A DNA stretch of 64,000 bases. Source: Cryptomeria japonica. Taxonomy: Eukaryota; Streptophyta; Pinopsida; Cupressales; Cupressaceae. The stretch covers positions 25,985,406 through 26,049,405 of the forward strand of contig NC_081409.1 in the NCBI RefSeq assembly GCF_030272615.1, written 5' to 3'. Positions 48,893 through 60,515 of this stretch are shown here, piece by piece. Below the pieces are notes generated by a model. The model saw nothing but the letters and a program-made list of their open reading frames with translations. It had not been told where the DNA came from and did no database searches. How positions within the stretch are numbered: the stretch's first letter is position 1; each line of letters starts with the position of its first letter. Both the position numbers and the translations under genes were made by a program.

Positions 48893-49590
48893 TTATATCA
48901 TCATCATCATCTTCATGAACATTAACTCCTACATCACCGTGATCTTGTTCCTCTTCTTCGACATCTTTGTTGGGCACATCATCAACAAACTGTTAATCCT
49001 GAACATCATGTACATCATCTTCCAGTTCTTTTGTATCTTCTTCTTCCATGAAATTATACTTTATCATCCCTCCTCTAGGATCATGTCTAACAACAAATGA
49101 CCAACTTGGTTTATGTGGAACCTCTAAGTAAAATACCTGCTCATATTGGCTTAAAAGATCATAGGGCTCATTTCCAGCTCGCTCAAACGACCTTGTATTG
49201 ACCATTGTAAATCCATTATCATGTTCAATAACAATTCTATCAGGATCATTTTCATTCATTCATAGCCTATAACATTGGATGATGAAAAGAACTAATTTGA
49301 AGGACCCAAAATCACACTCAAGTATATCATCCAAAATCCCATAGTATCAATTTTCTAAGACTTGAGGATGTATGTCGCTTCTAGATGAAACATTAGTCAC
49401 CTAAAATACTACAGTTATCCTAGAATCACAAGTTCTCTTCATGTCATCCAACTTTTTGATGTAAAATTTATGACCATTGCACCACATAGCCTTGTGGTGT
49501 TTCACCTACAATATGTCAAACATGTAAAAATTATTGCATCGCCAGTTGATAAACATATTTATTCTTAGTCGAATGTATGCAAAAAATAAC

Positions 49591-49617
<27 letters not shown>
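49591..49617. repeat. (AT)n microsatellite
   Basis: Thirteen AT repeats in an intron of the CACTA gene. Confidence 0.95.
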
Positions 49618-49621
<4 letters not shown>

Positions 49622-51870
49622 TAAAAAAAAATTAAATAATATGGGTGATTAATATATTTATACGTACCTGTTTATCTCTTAAACCATATGCCAAATCAAT
49701 TTCCCTTGGTGTAACATTGGAATCTCCATTACGATGATCTTCTTTAACTAATGAAGTCATGCCTTCCCATGTTAATGCACGACCAGATTGTTGACATCGT
49801 TCAATGCATACCATCATCCAATCAAGATTGTTTGCAACATATAAATGTAGTGCATCCCACTCTCGAGCAACTGTAGAAAAAATAACTAGAAATTTACAAC
49901 TGATGTATATTGAAGATTAAGAATTAATTAACTATAATATATAAAAAAACAAAATGTAAAATGTATTCAGTTTAATGTCCATGAACATCCAATAATTACC
50001 TCCTACTTTCCTCAATCTACCTTTCCCCATCGAGTACTCCCCTTCAAATTTGTTAATGAAGTTGGGATCCCAAATGCGTTCTACATGGATCTTTGCCGCA
50101 AACTTAGGAAGATATTCAGTAATGTACACCATAGTCTGGTATACCATATATCCCTCCACCATAGAACCCTTAGGATGTGCTCTTTGTCAAACCAAAGCCT
50201 TCAAAAATTTTAAGTGCCTCTCAACCATCCACATTGACCTTGTGTGTAGAGGTCCACACAATTCAATCTCCTCAACTTGGTGTATGAGGTAGTGTTCTTG
50301 TGCATTGAAAAATGTCGAAGGTAGACACTTTTGCATTTCACACATTAGACGAGGAATTTTTGTCTTCCAATAATTTATATCTTCTTTATGGATTTCTTTA
50401 GATGACAACCATCTACAAGTGATTCAAGATGCAAATATATTAACGAGAATTAACAAAATAATATACAATATATTACATAACAAGTAAAACAAATGAAAAA
50501 TATAATACCTATACAACAAATTGAATAAATAACACTACTTGCCTCATGTATTTTCCAAGATCATATATAACTTGCTTGACATTATTGTCGAAGTGGTCTA
50601 GGAGAGATAGAGGTAGAACATACTGCAACAATTATAAAATGATCCTTTCATTGTTATTCCAAAACTAGTACTAAAAATAATACAATGAAAAGTACATGCA
50701 GTATACAAATATATAGAAAATATACAACATGAATTACCTTAATGAAGGTATGTCAATCATGCGTTTTCATCCCTGGCCCAAATTCACTTTTCTTTGTTAT
50801 GAGATTATTTATGTTTGCGGCAAATCCTGTGCGAAAACATTTTTTTTGTATGACCTCTTTTATAGCATTGCTTTGTTGCTCTGTTAATAACCAAGGAAGG
50901 GCACCTATATTAATTCGGTCTCCATTGCTATTTAATTGAATGACATTTTTCATTGCATGATTGGATTCTTGAATGTCACTACAAATTTTGACAATTTTTT
51001 CTTTATCACACCTCCCATCCAATATTTTCCATAACGTCTCTATTATATTTTTTCCAATATGCATAGTATCAAACAAATGCACAATTTGTAGTTGCTCATA
51101 GTAGGGCACCTTGCTAAATTGTCTGGGATAAATTTTCAGTCCCTTTGGAAGGTAGTAATTAATGCCTTGACGACCTTCATGAAGCATATAAGTTTGAAAA
51201 ATTAACAATGACAATCATCATCAGTTACAACATGAGTAAAACAAACACAATATAAAAATATAAATCCCAAACATATCATATATGATAGATAAACAATTAG
51301 ATTGCATGGCATTACCTTGATGATTAATTATATTATATTCCAACTTCCATAGGCGAGGTTTCATTCTTTGTGGTTTTGATGTAGTCTCTGATTTCCCATG
51401 GAAAAGATGTTTTTCAGTAGTTAGATACTTATGATTTTTGTGGAGGAAGTGCCTATACTCATCAAACACCTGCTTTCCTAAACTTGTTGAATGACGAGAT
51501 TTCATCTTCGAACCACAAACTGGACATGCAAATTTTCCCTTTGTTTGAAGACTTGCAAGATCATGTATAATTGGATTAAATATGTTAATTTTATAATTTT
51601 ATATATTGAATGGATTTTTTAAAAATCCATGATTTATACTTTAAAAAATTAAACATTATTAAAGTGTCCAAGTTGAACATTATAACATACCACAAAAATG
51701 TGTTAGCCCTAGGGCATCATGAATTGTCCATACAAGCATTGCTTTGAATTGAAATTATCTATATCATATTAGTCTGGAGACGTCATACATAGTGACACCA
51801 TTCCATAACTTCAACAACTCGTTGATAAGAGGCTCAATATACACATTCATATCTTTAACTTGGTACTTAC

Positions 51871-53036
51871 TGATGAATACTAAGAGGGGAGGTGAATTAG
51901 TATGCCAAAAATTATTGTACTTAAACACTTTACTAGGCGACCAGTAGACCAGTAAAACAGTTTAGCAAACAAACCGGTTAACACACATGCAAATCAAATA
52001 GCAAATAAGGCATTCACCCACAAGAGCAATAACACCATAACACAAGATATTTGACGTGGAAACCCAAATGGGAAAAACCATGGTGAGATGAAACTCACAA
52101 GTAACTATCTGCAGAATACGAACCAGACCGGTTAAGGTCAGACCGGTTAAGGTCATACAATATTCTTTACCAGAATAGATCCTGTTAGGAATCTCAATCT
52201 CTGTTAGGAGATAAGTCCGATTAAAGACTACCTTACTAGAGGATTTTAGATCCACATATGTGAACCACCTTGTTAGAAGATTTACAAAAGTCTTTTGGGC
52301 CTACCCGGTTAAGGGCTACAAACTTGTCGAAGATGTGAGTAATCAACAAGTGAGTGATCTATCAAATAGCACAGATTGCTTTGTTAGATCCTTGATAGCT
52401 CGTTCCTAATGCATTCTAGCATTACTTCAGTCTTCAACACATTCACTCTCTACCTCTTCTTGCAGACCTGAACTTCTCTTCTATGTTCACACTTACAAAA
52501 ACTCATGAACCACCTTAAACCCTAGCAACAACTTTTTAAAACCCTAGACATGATGTCCTTATAAAGGAATTTGATTTCATGTCAATCCAATAGGATTACA
52601 ATACAATTTCCTAGGTTCAATGCATCTGGACACTTTTGGTAACATGACACAATATGCACCGCCAAAGTGTCGGCACCGCTAAACAATCAATGGATGGTAA
52701 CTCATCACAAAATGTCGGTTGGTAACTTAGCACAGAGTATTACCAATTCAAACAAAATATCAGTTTAGGAAAAATACCGGTTGCTAGTTTGACAAAATGA
52801 AGACTGGGAAATATTTGTTGTGCTGCTTCGTTTCTTCGTATCGCTTGAGATCCTCAAACCACTTGGGTCTTCATACCACTTGAGATCGGTGACCACTTTT
52901 TGCAAAACACAAATAGTCTAAAAACTATAATACATGATACTGGTTGAGCTTTAACTCATACAAACAAAAAGTGATCTCAAGGCAAGTGGGTGTCCATCAA
53001 TGACAATCACAACATCAATCATCAAAATTGCCAACA
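51871..53036 (-). mobile_element. Solo LTR in the CACTA gene
   Basis: A 1166-bp LTR starts TGATGAATAC and ends CCAACA, with the target duplication CTTAC at 51866-51870 and 53037-53041. It is related to the outer LTRs at 45-1184: the same GAGGTGAATTAGT start region, ACGTGGAAACCC box (52054-52082) and Leu-rich tract order. It has no interior. On the minus strand the site falls just after an AG splice acceptor, at the first bases of a transposase exon. Confidence 0.9.
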
Positions 53037-54783
53037 CTTACCTAGTTGAATGAACAAAAACATTACATAAATATTATAACCATTTTACTGCAATATATAT
53101 AATTTAATGTATGTGACTGTAAAATGAAAATAATACCTGGAACAATCATTCCCAACATTATGTACTCCCTCTTTATTGACATCCATGGAGGAATGTTATT
53201 GTTGATAACAAAAATAGGCCACGCTGAGTAAATAGATCTCAGCTCTCCAAATGGATTGACACCAATTGTTGCCAATGAAAGACTGAGATTACGAGGTTCT
53301 TCTTTAAAGTGTGGCCATTTTCCCTCTATGTCCGTAAATGCAGAACCATTCGTAGGCATTCAAATAATGTCATCTCGACTTCTATTGTGTGCATGGTAAT
53401 CCATAAATTATGCTGAGGTTTCGCACATAAATAATCATTGCAAATGTGGAATAATGGGAATATAACGAAGGACCTTGCGAGGCACATTTTTTGTTAGTTG
53501 ATCTATTTGATATCTACTGATATGACATTCAGGGCGCTCTATTGCAAATTCATGTTGTTTATGATATATAATATGATCATTTGGACATGCATCTATTGCT
53601 TGATACTACATTCCAATATCTTTCATAATGGCAAATAATTCTCGATATGCGCGAGGTACAATATTTGATGGTGGTAACAAAAAATCACTTATCAATCTAG
53701 AACAAAAAAAATAAGTTGTTAATATAAAGAATATTAATGGTACATATTTCACCTTTTATTTACTAGTGATGAAATAACAACAAAAATAGATGAAAAAATA
53801 TGACATATATGACATACTTTAACATATGTGATATGTTGGATAAACCATTCATAACCTTCATGTTCACCAACAATAATACAACAGAGAGAAGAGTTGTTTG
53901 GGAGCCTTCGTAAAGGGGCTTGTATGCCTTCTCAAGTACAAGTAAATCATGAACAACATCAAAGTCATCTTGATCATCATGATCAGTTGTGCCAGTACTA
54001 CATGTGTCATGGATCAATGTATTTGTACTGTCATCTTCAACTGTGTTTTCTAGCACATGATCATCTTCTTACATAGGATCATTATCTTCAGCTTCGATAT
54101 TCACACCTCCATGTTCCTCCACATGGAAAACCACATTCTCCAGGTCGCGGTAGTCCATATCATGTGCCCTGGGGCGCCCCACCTATATAAAAATGATCAA
54201 CAAAAATAAACCATGATCATGATCTCATTAACAAGTAATTTTTTATGTATATAAATTGCTAAAATGATATAAACATTTACAAATGTAGTCAATATAAACA
54301 CATATAATGAACAACTTACCAATGGACAATAATCATGCCCCCCTTCAATATGACCATGTTGCCTACAATGTTTCCCAGTTGTTGTGATTAAAAGTCTTCT
54401 AGTCTTTAATCCCTTACAATTTTTGTAGGGGCAATAACATTTCACATCACCTTTTCTTTTCAAGCTAGATCACAATCTAGCAATTGTCTCCTTATTTTGT
54501 TCTTTGCTGATATTATCTGCCATGATTTTTCTTCATAGGCAAAAAAATTAGGCTATGGAAAATTCAGTCTATAACCTTCACAAACCAAGCAAAATGATGT
54601 CGCAAGTACAAAAAACACTGCTCACGCGCGGTTTTTTTTTCACTTTTTAACTTTTCTTTTTTTCATCAGATCCGAAAAAATGAAAGAAATCCCATAGTTT
54701 GTCAGAAATTTAATGCACCTAAATGCATTAGTGCAAGAATAAGAAAGATACAGAGAGGAAGGATAGGTCGCTCCCCAAGGAAC

Positions 54784-55384
54784 TTATGGAGCATAAGGAA
54801 CCCAATCACTGTCCACTAAATGATCTAACACAGTAACCATATCAGGAGGCAATTCCCCCTTATCCACAATATTCCAAGAATACCTATAATCATAAGCCCA
54901 TTTAGCCAGACAGTTAGAAACCCCATTCCACTCCCTAGGAATGTGTTTGAAAACAACAAAATCGAAAGATCCACACAGCCAAAGAATATGTCTAATAACC
55001 AATTGTAAGTGCCAACTGACACAATCAAACTATTGTCTAGTAAGAAAATCCACTATGACTTGAGAATTGAAATCACAAATGATCCTTCTCCAGCACAAGA
55101 ACACAGCTATGCTCAACAGCGCATAAAATGGCCAAAGCCTCCATAAGATTATTTGTTTGAAGCCCTTTATAAACAGAAAAAATAAACTAAATGTCTCCAA
55201 AACTATCTCGACCAACCCCACCAATACCAGCATGACCGGGATTCCCTCGAGAAGAGCCATCAGTGTTAATTTTGAGGACTACCTGTGGGGGAGGGGTCCA
55301 ATGAACCTCCCTATAGATTCTTCGTTGAAGTGAGAAGCAATGAAGAATTTTGCAGTCGTATTCCCCTTGGTGATTTTGCTCCAT
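54784..55384 (-). pseudogene. LINE RNase H domain relic
   Basis: The minus strand reads PPPQVVLKINTDGSSRGNPG with HAGIGGVGRD, then VFKHIPREWNGVSNCLAKWA near 54900. These are the first and last motifs of the plant RVT_3 RNase H at the C-terminus of LINE ORF2; the first DG Asp is present. Frameshifts separate the parts. T-rich plus-strand sequence at 54630-54665 may be the poly(A) end. Confidence 0.75.
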
Positions 55385-55627
55385 GGATGTGTATGCTTTG
55401 TAGCATTACCTTCCTCATCACCATAAAGATGGCAAAAATTTGCCTCTCAGTGTGGACGTGCCTTTTATCATCTAGGGACGGCAAACTATCACCGTCTTTA
55501 TGGAGGTTAGGAAGGTTGATGTTCTTTTGACCAGACCTTTGGAAACAACCAATCTTGATTTTGTTTTGTCTGAGGTTTGAGAAGTTGTTGAGGCCTAGAT
55601 TATAAGGTAGTTTTTCTTGGCTATGCT

Positions 55628-55733
55628 CATGGATGTAATGCAATTTCTCCTTGAAAATATAAAATCTCATCTGGTATATATATATACCAAATGAGATTTG
55701 AGATTTTCAAGGAGAAATTGCATTACATCCATG
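55628..55733. repeat. 106-bp near-perfect palindrome
   Basis: Two 53-base arms meet at 55680/55681 in a TATATATATA centre with no spacer. Arm 1 starts CATGGATGTAATGC; arm 2 ends GCATTACATCCATG. By eye 50 of 53 positions pair. Confidence 0.95.
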
Positions 55734-56744
55734 ACTTTGGTCCTATGTGACCAAAGTTTGGTCTTCTCATGTTTGCCATGTAATAGAATTTAGGTGAAGA
55801 CTTTCTGCAAGCTAAAAATTTGCACTAATGATGGGATGCATTGAGAGAGTCTTAGACAGATACCAGATGTTCTGAGTTTCATGTTTACATGGTGGAGTAT
55901 TCAAATTTTTTTATGCCCGAGGAGTCTTTTTGTTGGATTATAACATATTTTATGTTCTTGCTAAGGATCCATTTCCACAACATTTCATTTGGTGAACCTA
56001 ACTATTTTAACCCTATTTTTTATTTTGATGTTCAAATATAAGTTTGTTTTCATAAAAATTTCAAATTTAATTGTATTATCATTTTTTACATTATTTTTTG
56101 TCAATGAATTAAATGCATTACAATCATAAACCAATTCTCCTATCTTTGCCTCTAGCTTCCCTTTTCCTAGGAACAACTATATTTTGTTGGAGCTTGTACT
56201 TGTTTATGAGTGTCATAACTCATTGTTTTAAATATGAAATTCCTAAGAGAAGAATTTATAAAATTATGGTTTTTCATGCTAATGGTGTTGAGACTAATTT
56301 GCAAAATTGAGTTCTAATCTATCTTTTTGGTGCTTTAGTGGCATTGTTTGTCTTTCCAGCAACATAGTTGGGGACCAAGATCGTCTTGCTAGTTGTTGGG
56401 GTTCTCCATCTCCATTGCCTATTTTCAATGCTAGTAGGGTTTCACCTTCAACTTGTGCCATGTGTCCTTTCCAATGTCCCTTGCAACTACAATTTATGCA
56501 GCTCCTTCAAATGTGTATGGTTTGGAGTCAAATGGGTTTGCCATCATTGTTGTAAGTGTTGCAAATAGGTCAAATACTATGAGCCTTCAATCTCCATGAT
56601 AAGCAATGGTGGTTGTTCATGGATTTGGTATGGGATCCAATCGACAGACTCTGAGGGAGGGTATTGTGAGGGAGGATCACTGCTCAGCTGTGATGTTCAA
56701 ATATCTCTCTGGGGAAGACTCTTGACCCTGCTAGGGATTCATTA

Positions 56745-57480
56745 TTGGATGTCGCCAAAGTAGGGACCCATTCACCCTTAGTTTTATCTACGGATTTCAT
56801 ATGCACAAGTTTTTCCAATAGGAGGCTTGTTCATTGCACCAAGAAACCTTTAAACCTAAATTTTGGTGCATCATTAACAAAAGAATTGTGTGAAAATGAG
56901 AAAAAAAATTTACAAAATGGACTTACTAGAAAGTTTGGCCAGTTTTGGCCCAGCCTTCCAAAACTCCATGATTAGATTTCTAAATCATGTCTCCCCTTAA
57001 TTGGATTTTTTTCCAAATGCAAGGGGTTTCTTTACTATAGATTTTGATAGTAAGAATGTTGATGTTATGATATTGGTAGCCACACCTTAATCTATCGACA
57101 AACTTTTGATGTCATGTTGATCTAGATTTGTCTCCTAAATCCCCATCTTCATTATTGGTTTAAATCTTGTTTCGCGGCAATATTTTATGATCATAGATCA
57201 AAATTCCACTGATTTCATTCACACAACTTTTTCCCTGATTTTGGTAGAATTGACACTGCTAAAGACCTTCCAACAAAAATAGTTTTGAATGCAAATGGCC
57301 AGAGTTGGACACAACCATTGGATTATGAATGTTTAACTTTCAAGTGCAAAAGATGCTATAAGACTGGACATGGCATATTGTAGTAGAATATGCATATGTC
57401 AAACCTCAGCCAGTGTGGGAGGCCTCTTGGTGGAAAGACGCTTCCCCAAAATATTAAATTGTTTCAAATTCTCCCAACAG
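56745..57480 (+). pseudogene. LINE ORF1 relic
   Basis: The plus strand contains KFGQFWPSLPKLHD at about 56930-56972 and, later, QPLDYECLTFKCKRCYKTGH at about 57317-57376. This is the usual order in plant LINE ORF1: a DUF4283-like region, then a CX2CX4H zinc knuckle, whose last Cys is replaced by stops. The sequence is heavily decayed. Orientation is opposite to the RNase H relic at 54784-55384. Confidence 0.6.
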
Positions 57481-57899
57481 AAGTTCCTCAAAAATTGATA
57501 CTAGGAAGGGAAACGATGGACTAGTAGAAGTGTCATCTCCAAAACCAAAGAGAGACCAAAACAAAATTCAAGACAATGGTTTTTGGTTGCTTGGACCATG
57601 AAAATACTTGTGTTTCTACTTATCAAGATGTCTCTCTAGCAAGCACCAAGGATCCTTTAGTAATACATCCATCTTGTTCAACAAACAATGAGGGACTCCA
57701 CCTTTCCAAGGTTGACTACAAGTTTGAGGACACTCTTTCTCAAGCTTCTCCTCAATCTCAAAAGGTTCTCAATGATGGAAATATAGGCAATGGTGGCACA
57801 TAGTGTGAAACAAGAAAAAGAATTACTACAATAGAATGCACCTTTAACCTTATACCAAAGTTGGTGCTTCAATCAAAATTTAATTGTGGATTTTGATGG

Positions 57900-58640
57900 T
57901 ATTTCTCATTTGTTAATGGGTCTGCAAAGTTTTTGTAGCAATTTTTTCTTTAATAGACTAGTTTATATTTCTTGCAACCTGGGTTGCATTTTATGCATAA
58001 AAAATGAATTATTTTAAGAAAATTAAATAAATAGAAAAATTAATATTTTATTTTATTATGAGAATTTAATAAGGCATATAAAAATATATGCAATTAGAAG
58101 ATTATTAATGTGTTTGAGTGCGGGTGATTAAATTCAATAGAACTTTGACTATTAAATTTAATAAAATTTATAAAATTAAATTCTATTTTATTTAATTTCT
58201 CTTAACAAAACATACAAAAATTTATACAATTAGAAGATTCTTAAATTTGATTAAGATAACTCAAAATAGTATTTTTAAAATAAGTATCATTTTTTTTTCA
58301 TTTTTCTTATGAGAATAAAATTAATTTATTTATTTCATTTAAATCTTTGCAAATATTTTTCATATTATTTTTATTTTTATTTTTATTTTTTTCATCTCTA
58401 TTATAATATACTCTTTTTTTCCTTTTTCAATGATCAAAGATAATATTTAGATATTTTAGCAATTATTTTTTAAATTTAAAATTTTTCATTATTTTGAAAA
58501 TCTAATTATTATTTTCATCTAATTAATGAAATAATGAATACTTTTATAATTATTTAGAATATTAATTATAAGATTTTATAATTTCATGAGGAAGGAGTTG
58601 TGACATATCCCAAGTGATTAAAGGTCTATTTTTTGAGGGT
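57900..58640. other. Very AT-rich stretch, no gene
   Basis: Long A/T runs and short tandem TTTTTAT words; no coding or terminal repeats seen. Confidence 0.7.
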
Positions 58641-58712
58641 CAAGTATTCATATCTCTTATGCTTTCATGTTTTATTCTTCCTTGATGATGCTTTCATATG
58701 GTTTAGTTTTAT

Positions 58713-59964
58713 ATGGATTTGACTAATCGAACTAACCATTTTGATTGTGTTACAGACACTAATATCATGCCTATCAAAATCTGTGCTAAAGCCCTTGGTT
58801 GCACTCAAGCTACTAGTCAAGTCAACCATTCTATTCCTATGCCTACATCCTTGCCTAGTGTGCCTAAATTTACATCTTCTATCATGACTACTTCCACACA
58901 AAATTTTAATCTTACACATGTTAATCAAGGGGGCAACCTTTTTAACCAAAACTCTTTTACACCTCCTTCTGCGAGTCTTCCATTTGTGACCCAATCATCT
59001 CCCATACCTACATATCATAGTGTTTCACCTCCTTACTCTCAATCTCAACCTACATACAATAATTTTAACTACTACTCCATCCCAATCCAATATTTCCAGT
59101 TTCAATCCATCCACTAAAGCAACCATCAATAACTTAGCCCAAACCATTTCATCCTTACAACAACTAGCTTCCATGACCCAATCCAAGTTTAATATGCTTA
59201 CATTTGATTTAGCGAGCCCCTTATCCGATGACATTGTCTGCACTATCCCTCCTAAACATGTGGAAATCCCTCAATTGGAGCTTTATAATGGAAAAGGTGA
59301 TCCCTTGACTCATTTGAAAACATTTCAAACTTTGTGTAGTGATTTTGCTCATGATCAAAGACTTTCGGCTAAATTGTTTACTCAAACTTTTAGGGATAAA
59401 TCTTTGCAATGGTATTTATCCTTGTCTTTTTATTCTATAACATCATTTCAACAATTAGCTAATACTTTCATTCAACAATTTCACAATAATATTGGTCCTA
59501 AAATTACTTTGACTAATTTGATTTACTGTAAGAAAGGTGTTAAAGAAAAATTGACTAATCTTGTTGGTAGATATAAACATTTGTATTCTCAAATTGCTTA
59601 TCCTATGCCTGATCAAGATGTTCAAAGAATTTTTATTTCTAATTTATAAAAAGACATTAGGGATAAGCTTCTCTTTTTTGAGTTCATTTCCTTTACGCAG
59701 TTATGCACAATGCTTCATAATGTTTAGCTTGAAGTGAGTCAATTTGAATCATCTCCTTCAATGGCTTTAGTTGATAAGAATGAAAGTGCTCAACAATATT
59801 TTTTGAAGTTTAAACCAAACAAGGGAATCGTCAAGTTCAATGACAACATCAATACTCAAGTGGCAGTCATGACATCAGGTGTGACTCTTTTATCCAAATA
59901 TTTTAGACAAGAATTTACTCCTCTTCTTGAGTCTTTTGTTGGAGTTGAGAAACACAACACCACA
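58713..59964 (+). pseudogene. Gypsy gag, truncated
   Basis: A Pro/Ser/Thr-rich lead (58713-59117), then after a frame change 59020-59649 encodes the retrotransposon gag domain: VEIPQLELYNGKGDPLTHLK, DKSLQWYLSLS and a FIQQFHNNIG segment. A TAA at 59647 and a TAG near 59727 break the frame, which can be followed to about 59964. There the LTR of the next element begins, so the rest of gag and pol lie beyond it, outside the window, or are gone. No 5' LTR was found upstream. Confidence 0.75.
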
Positions 59965-60304
59965 TGAGCCTAAAGATCTTATGCAAGCTAAAGCAATCTG
60001 TCACAAGGAGAAGCAATGAAGCAAAAACAATATGCAGAATAAAACATAGGAAAATATGCTCAAAAGAGGAGAGCTCAATATTCACCAGAATGTGTAATGA
60101 CATAATAATACAAAGAAAAGAAAAATAACCTCTAATAGGTCAACAAACCCTAAAAGGGAAAACCTAGGCTTGCACATAATAATTAATAAAAGAATTAATT
60201 ATTATGCACCTAATGTTACCTTAAGTGTAAAAAGATAATAGGGAACTTAAAGAATTAAACAAATATTGTTTAATTAGTCAAGTAAATACCCAATTACTCT
60301 AACA
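59965..60304 (-). repeat. 3' LTR of right-edge copia element
   Basis: A 340-bp LTR starts TGAGCC and ends CTAACA on the plus strand. On the minus strand it starts TGTTAGAG directly after CTTAAGGGGGG, the polypurine tract (60305-60315). The left border is set by resemblance to 20110 and 28340 and by loss of gag reading; the matching target duplication is out of view. Confidence 0.75.
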
Positions 60305-60515
60305 CCCCCCCTTAAGCTAGACTTAGGGAGAAGCTAAAACCTAGAACAACTACTAAAAGCAGGAAAGATGGGTCCCGACAACAAGGCCTGATCAGGTACC
60401 CAAATACAATGAAATCTCTATGAAATGGAGACAAAGGAGAAAACCCAGTGGGAAAAAACTCCTCTCCAAAAAGAGATAAAGGAACATGCTGAAAGAAGAA
60501 GAAGGAAGGAAGGCC

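Larger units (their letters stand above)
48598..54523 (-). pseudogene. CACTA (En/Spm) tnp2-type transposase gene
   Basis: DNA transposase relic with introns. In order on the minus strand: ATG at 54523 and a Cys/His segment (CYCPYKNCKGLKTRRL) like the transposase-associated domain; YKPLYEGSQTTLL near 53910; the tnp2 core with LLPPSNIVPRAYRELFAIMK, IDACPNDHIIYHK and KEEPRNLSLSLATIGVNPFG, ending NNIPPWMSIKREYIML (53699-53141); IEPLINELLKLWNG near 51830; KGKFACPVCGSKM near 51540; LFDTMHIGKNIIETLW and FGPGMKTHD (51214-50753); a DUF4218-like part (50408-49995); a DUF4216-like part (49440-48993); and an acidic tail. Several in-frame stops occur, and a solo LTR splits it at 51871-53036. The terminal CACTA repeats were not found. 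Confidence 0.88.

Noticed and set aside
48570-49100. Plus-strand frames of poly-Ile, poly-Thr and poly-Ser
   Set aside because: They are translations of the TCA/CCA microsatellite in other frames; the coding sense is the minus-strand transposase tail.
51962-52255. Minus-strand 97-codon ORF
   Set aside because: It lies wholly inside the solo LTR and shows no similarity to any protein.
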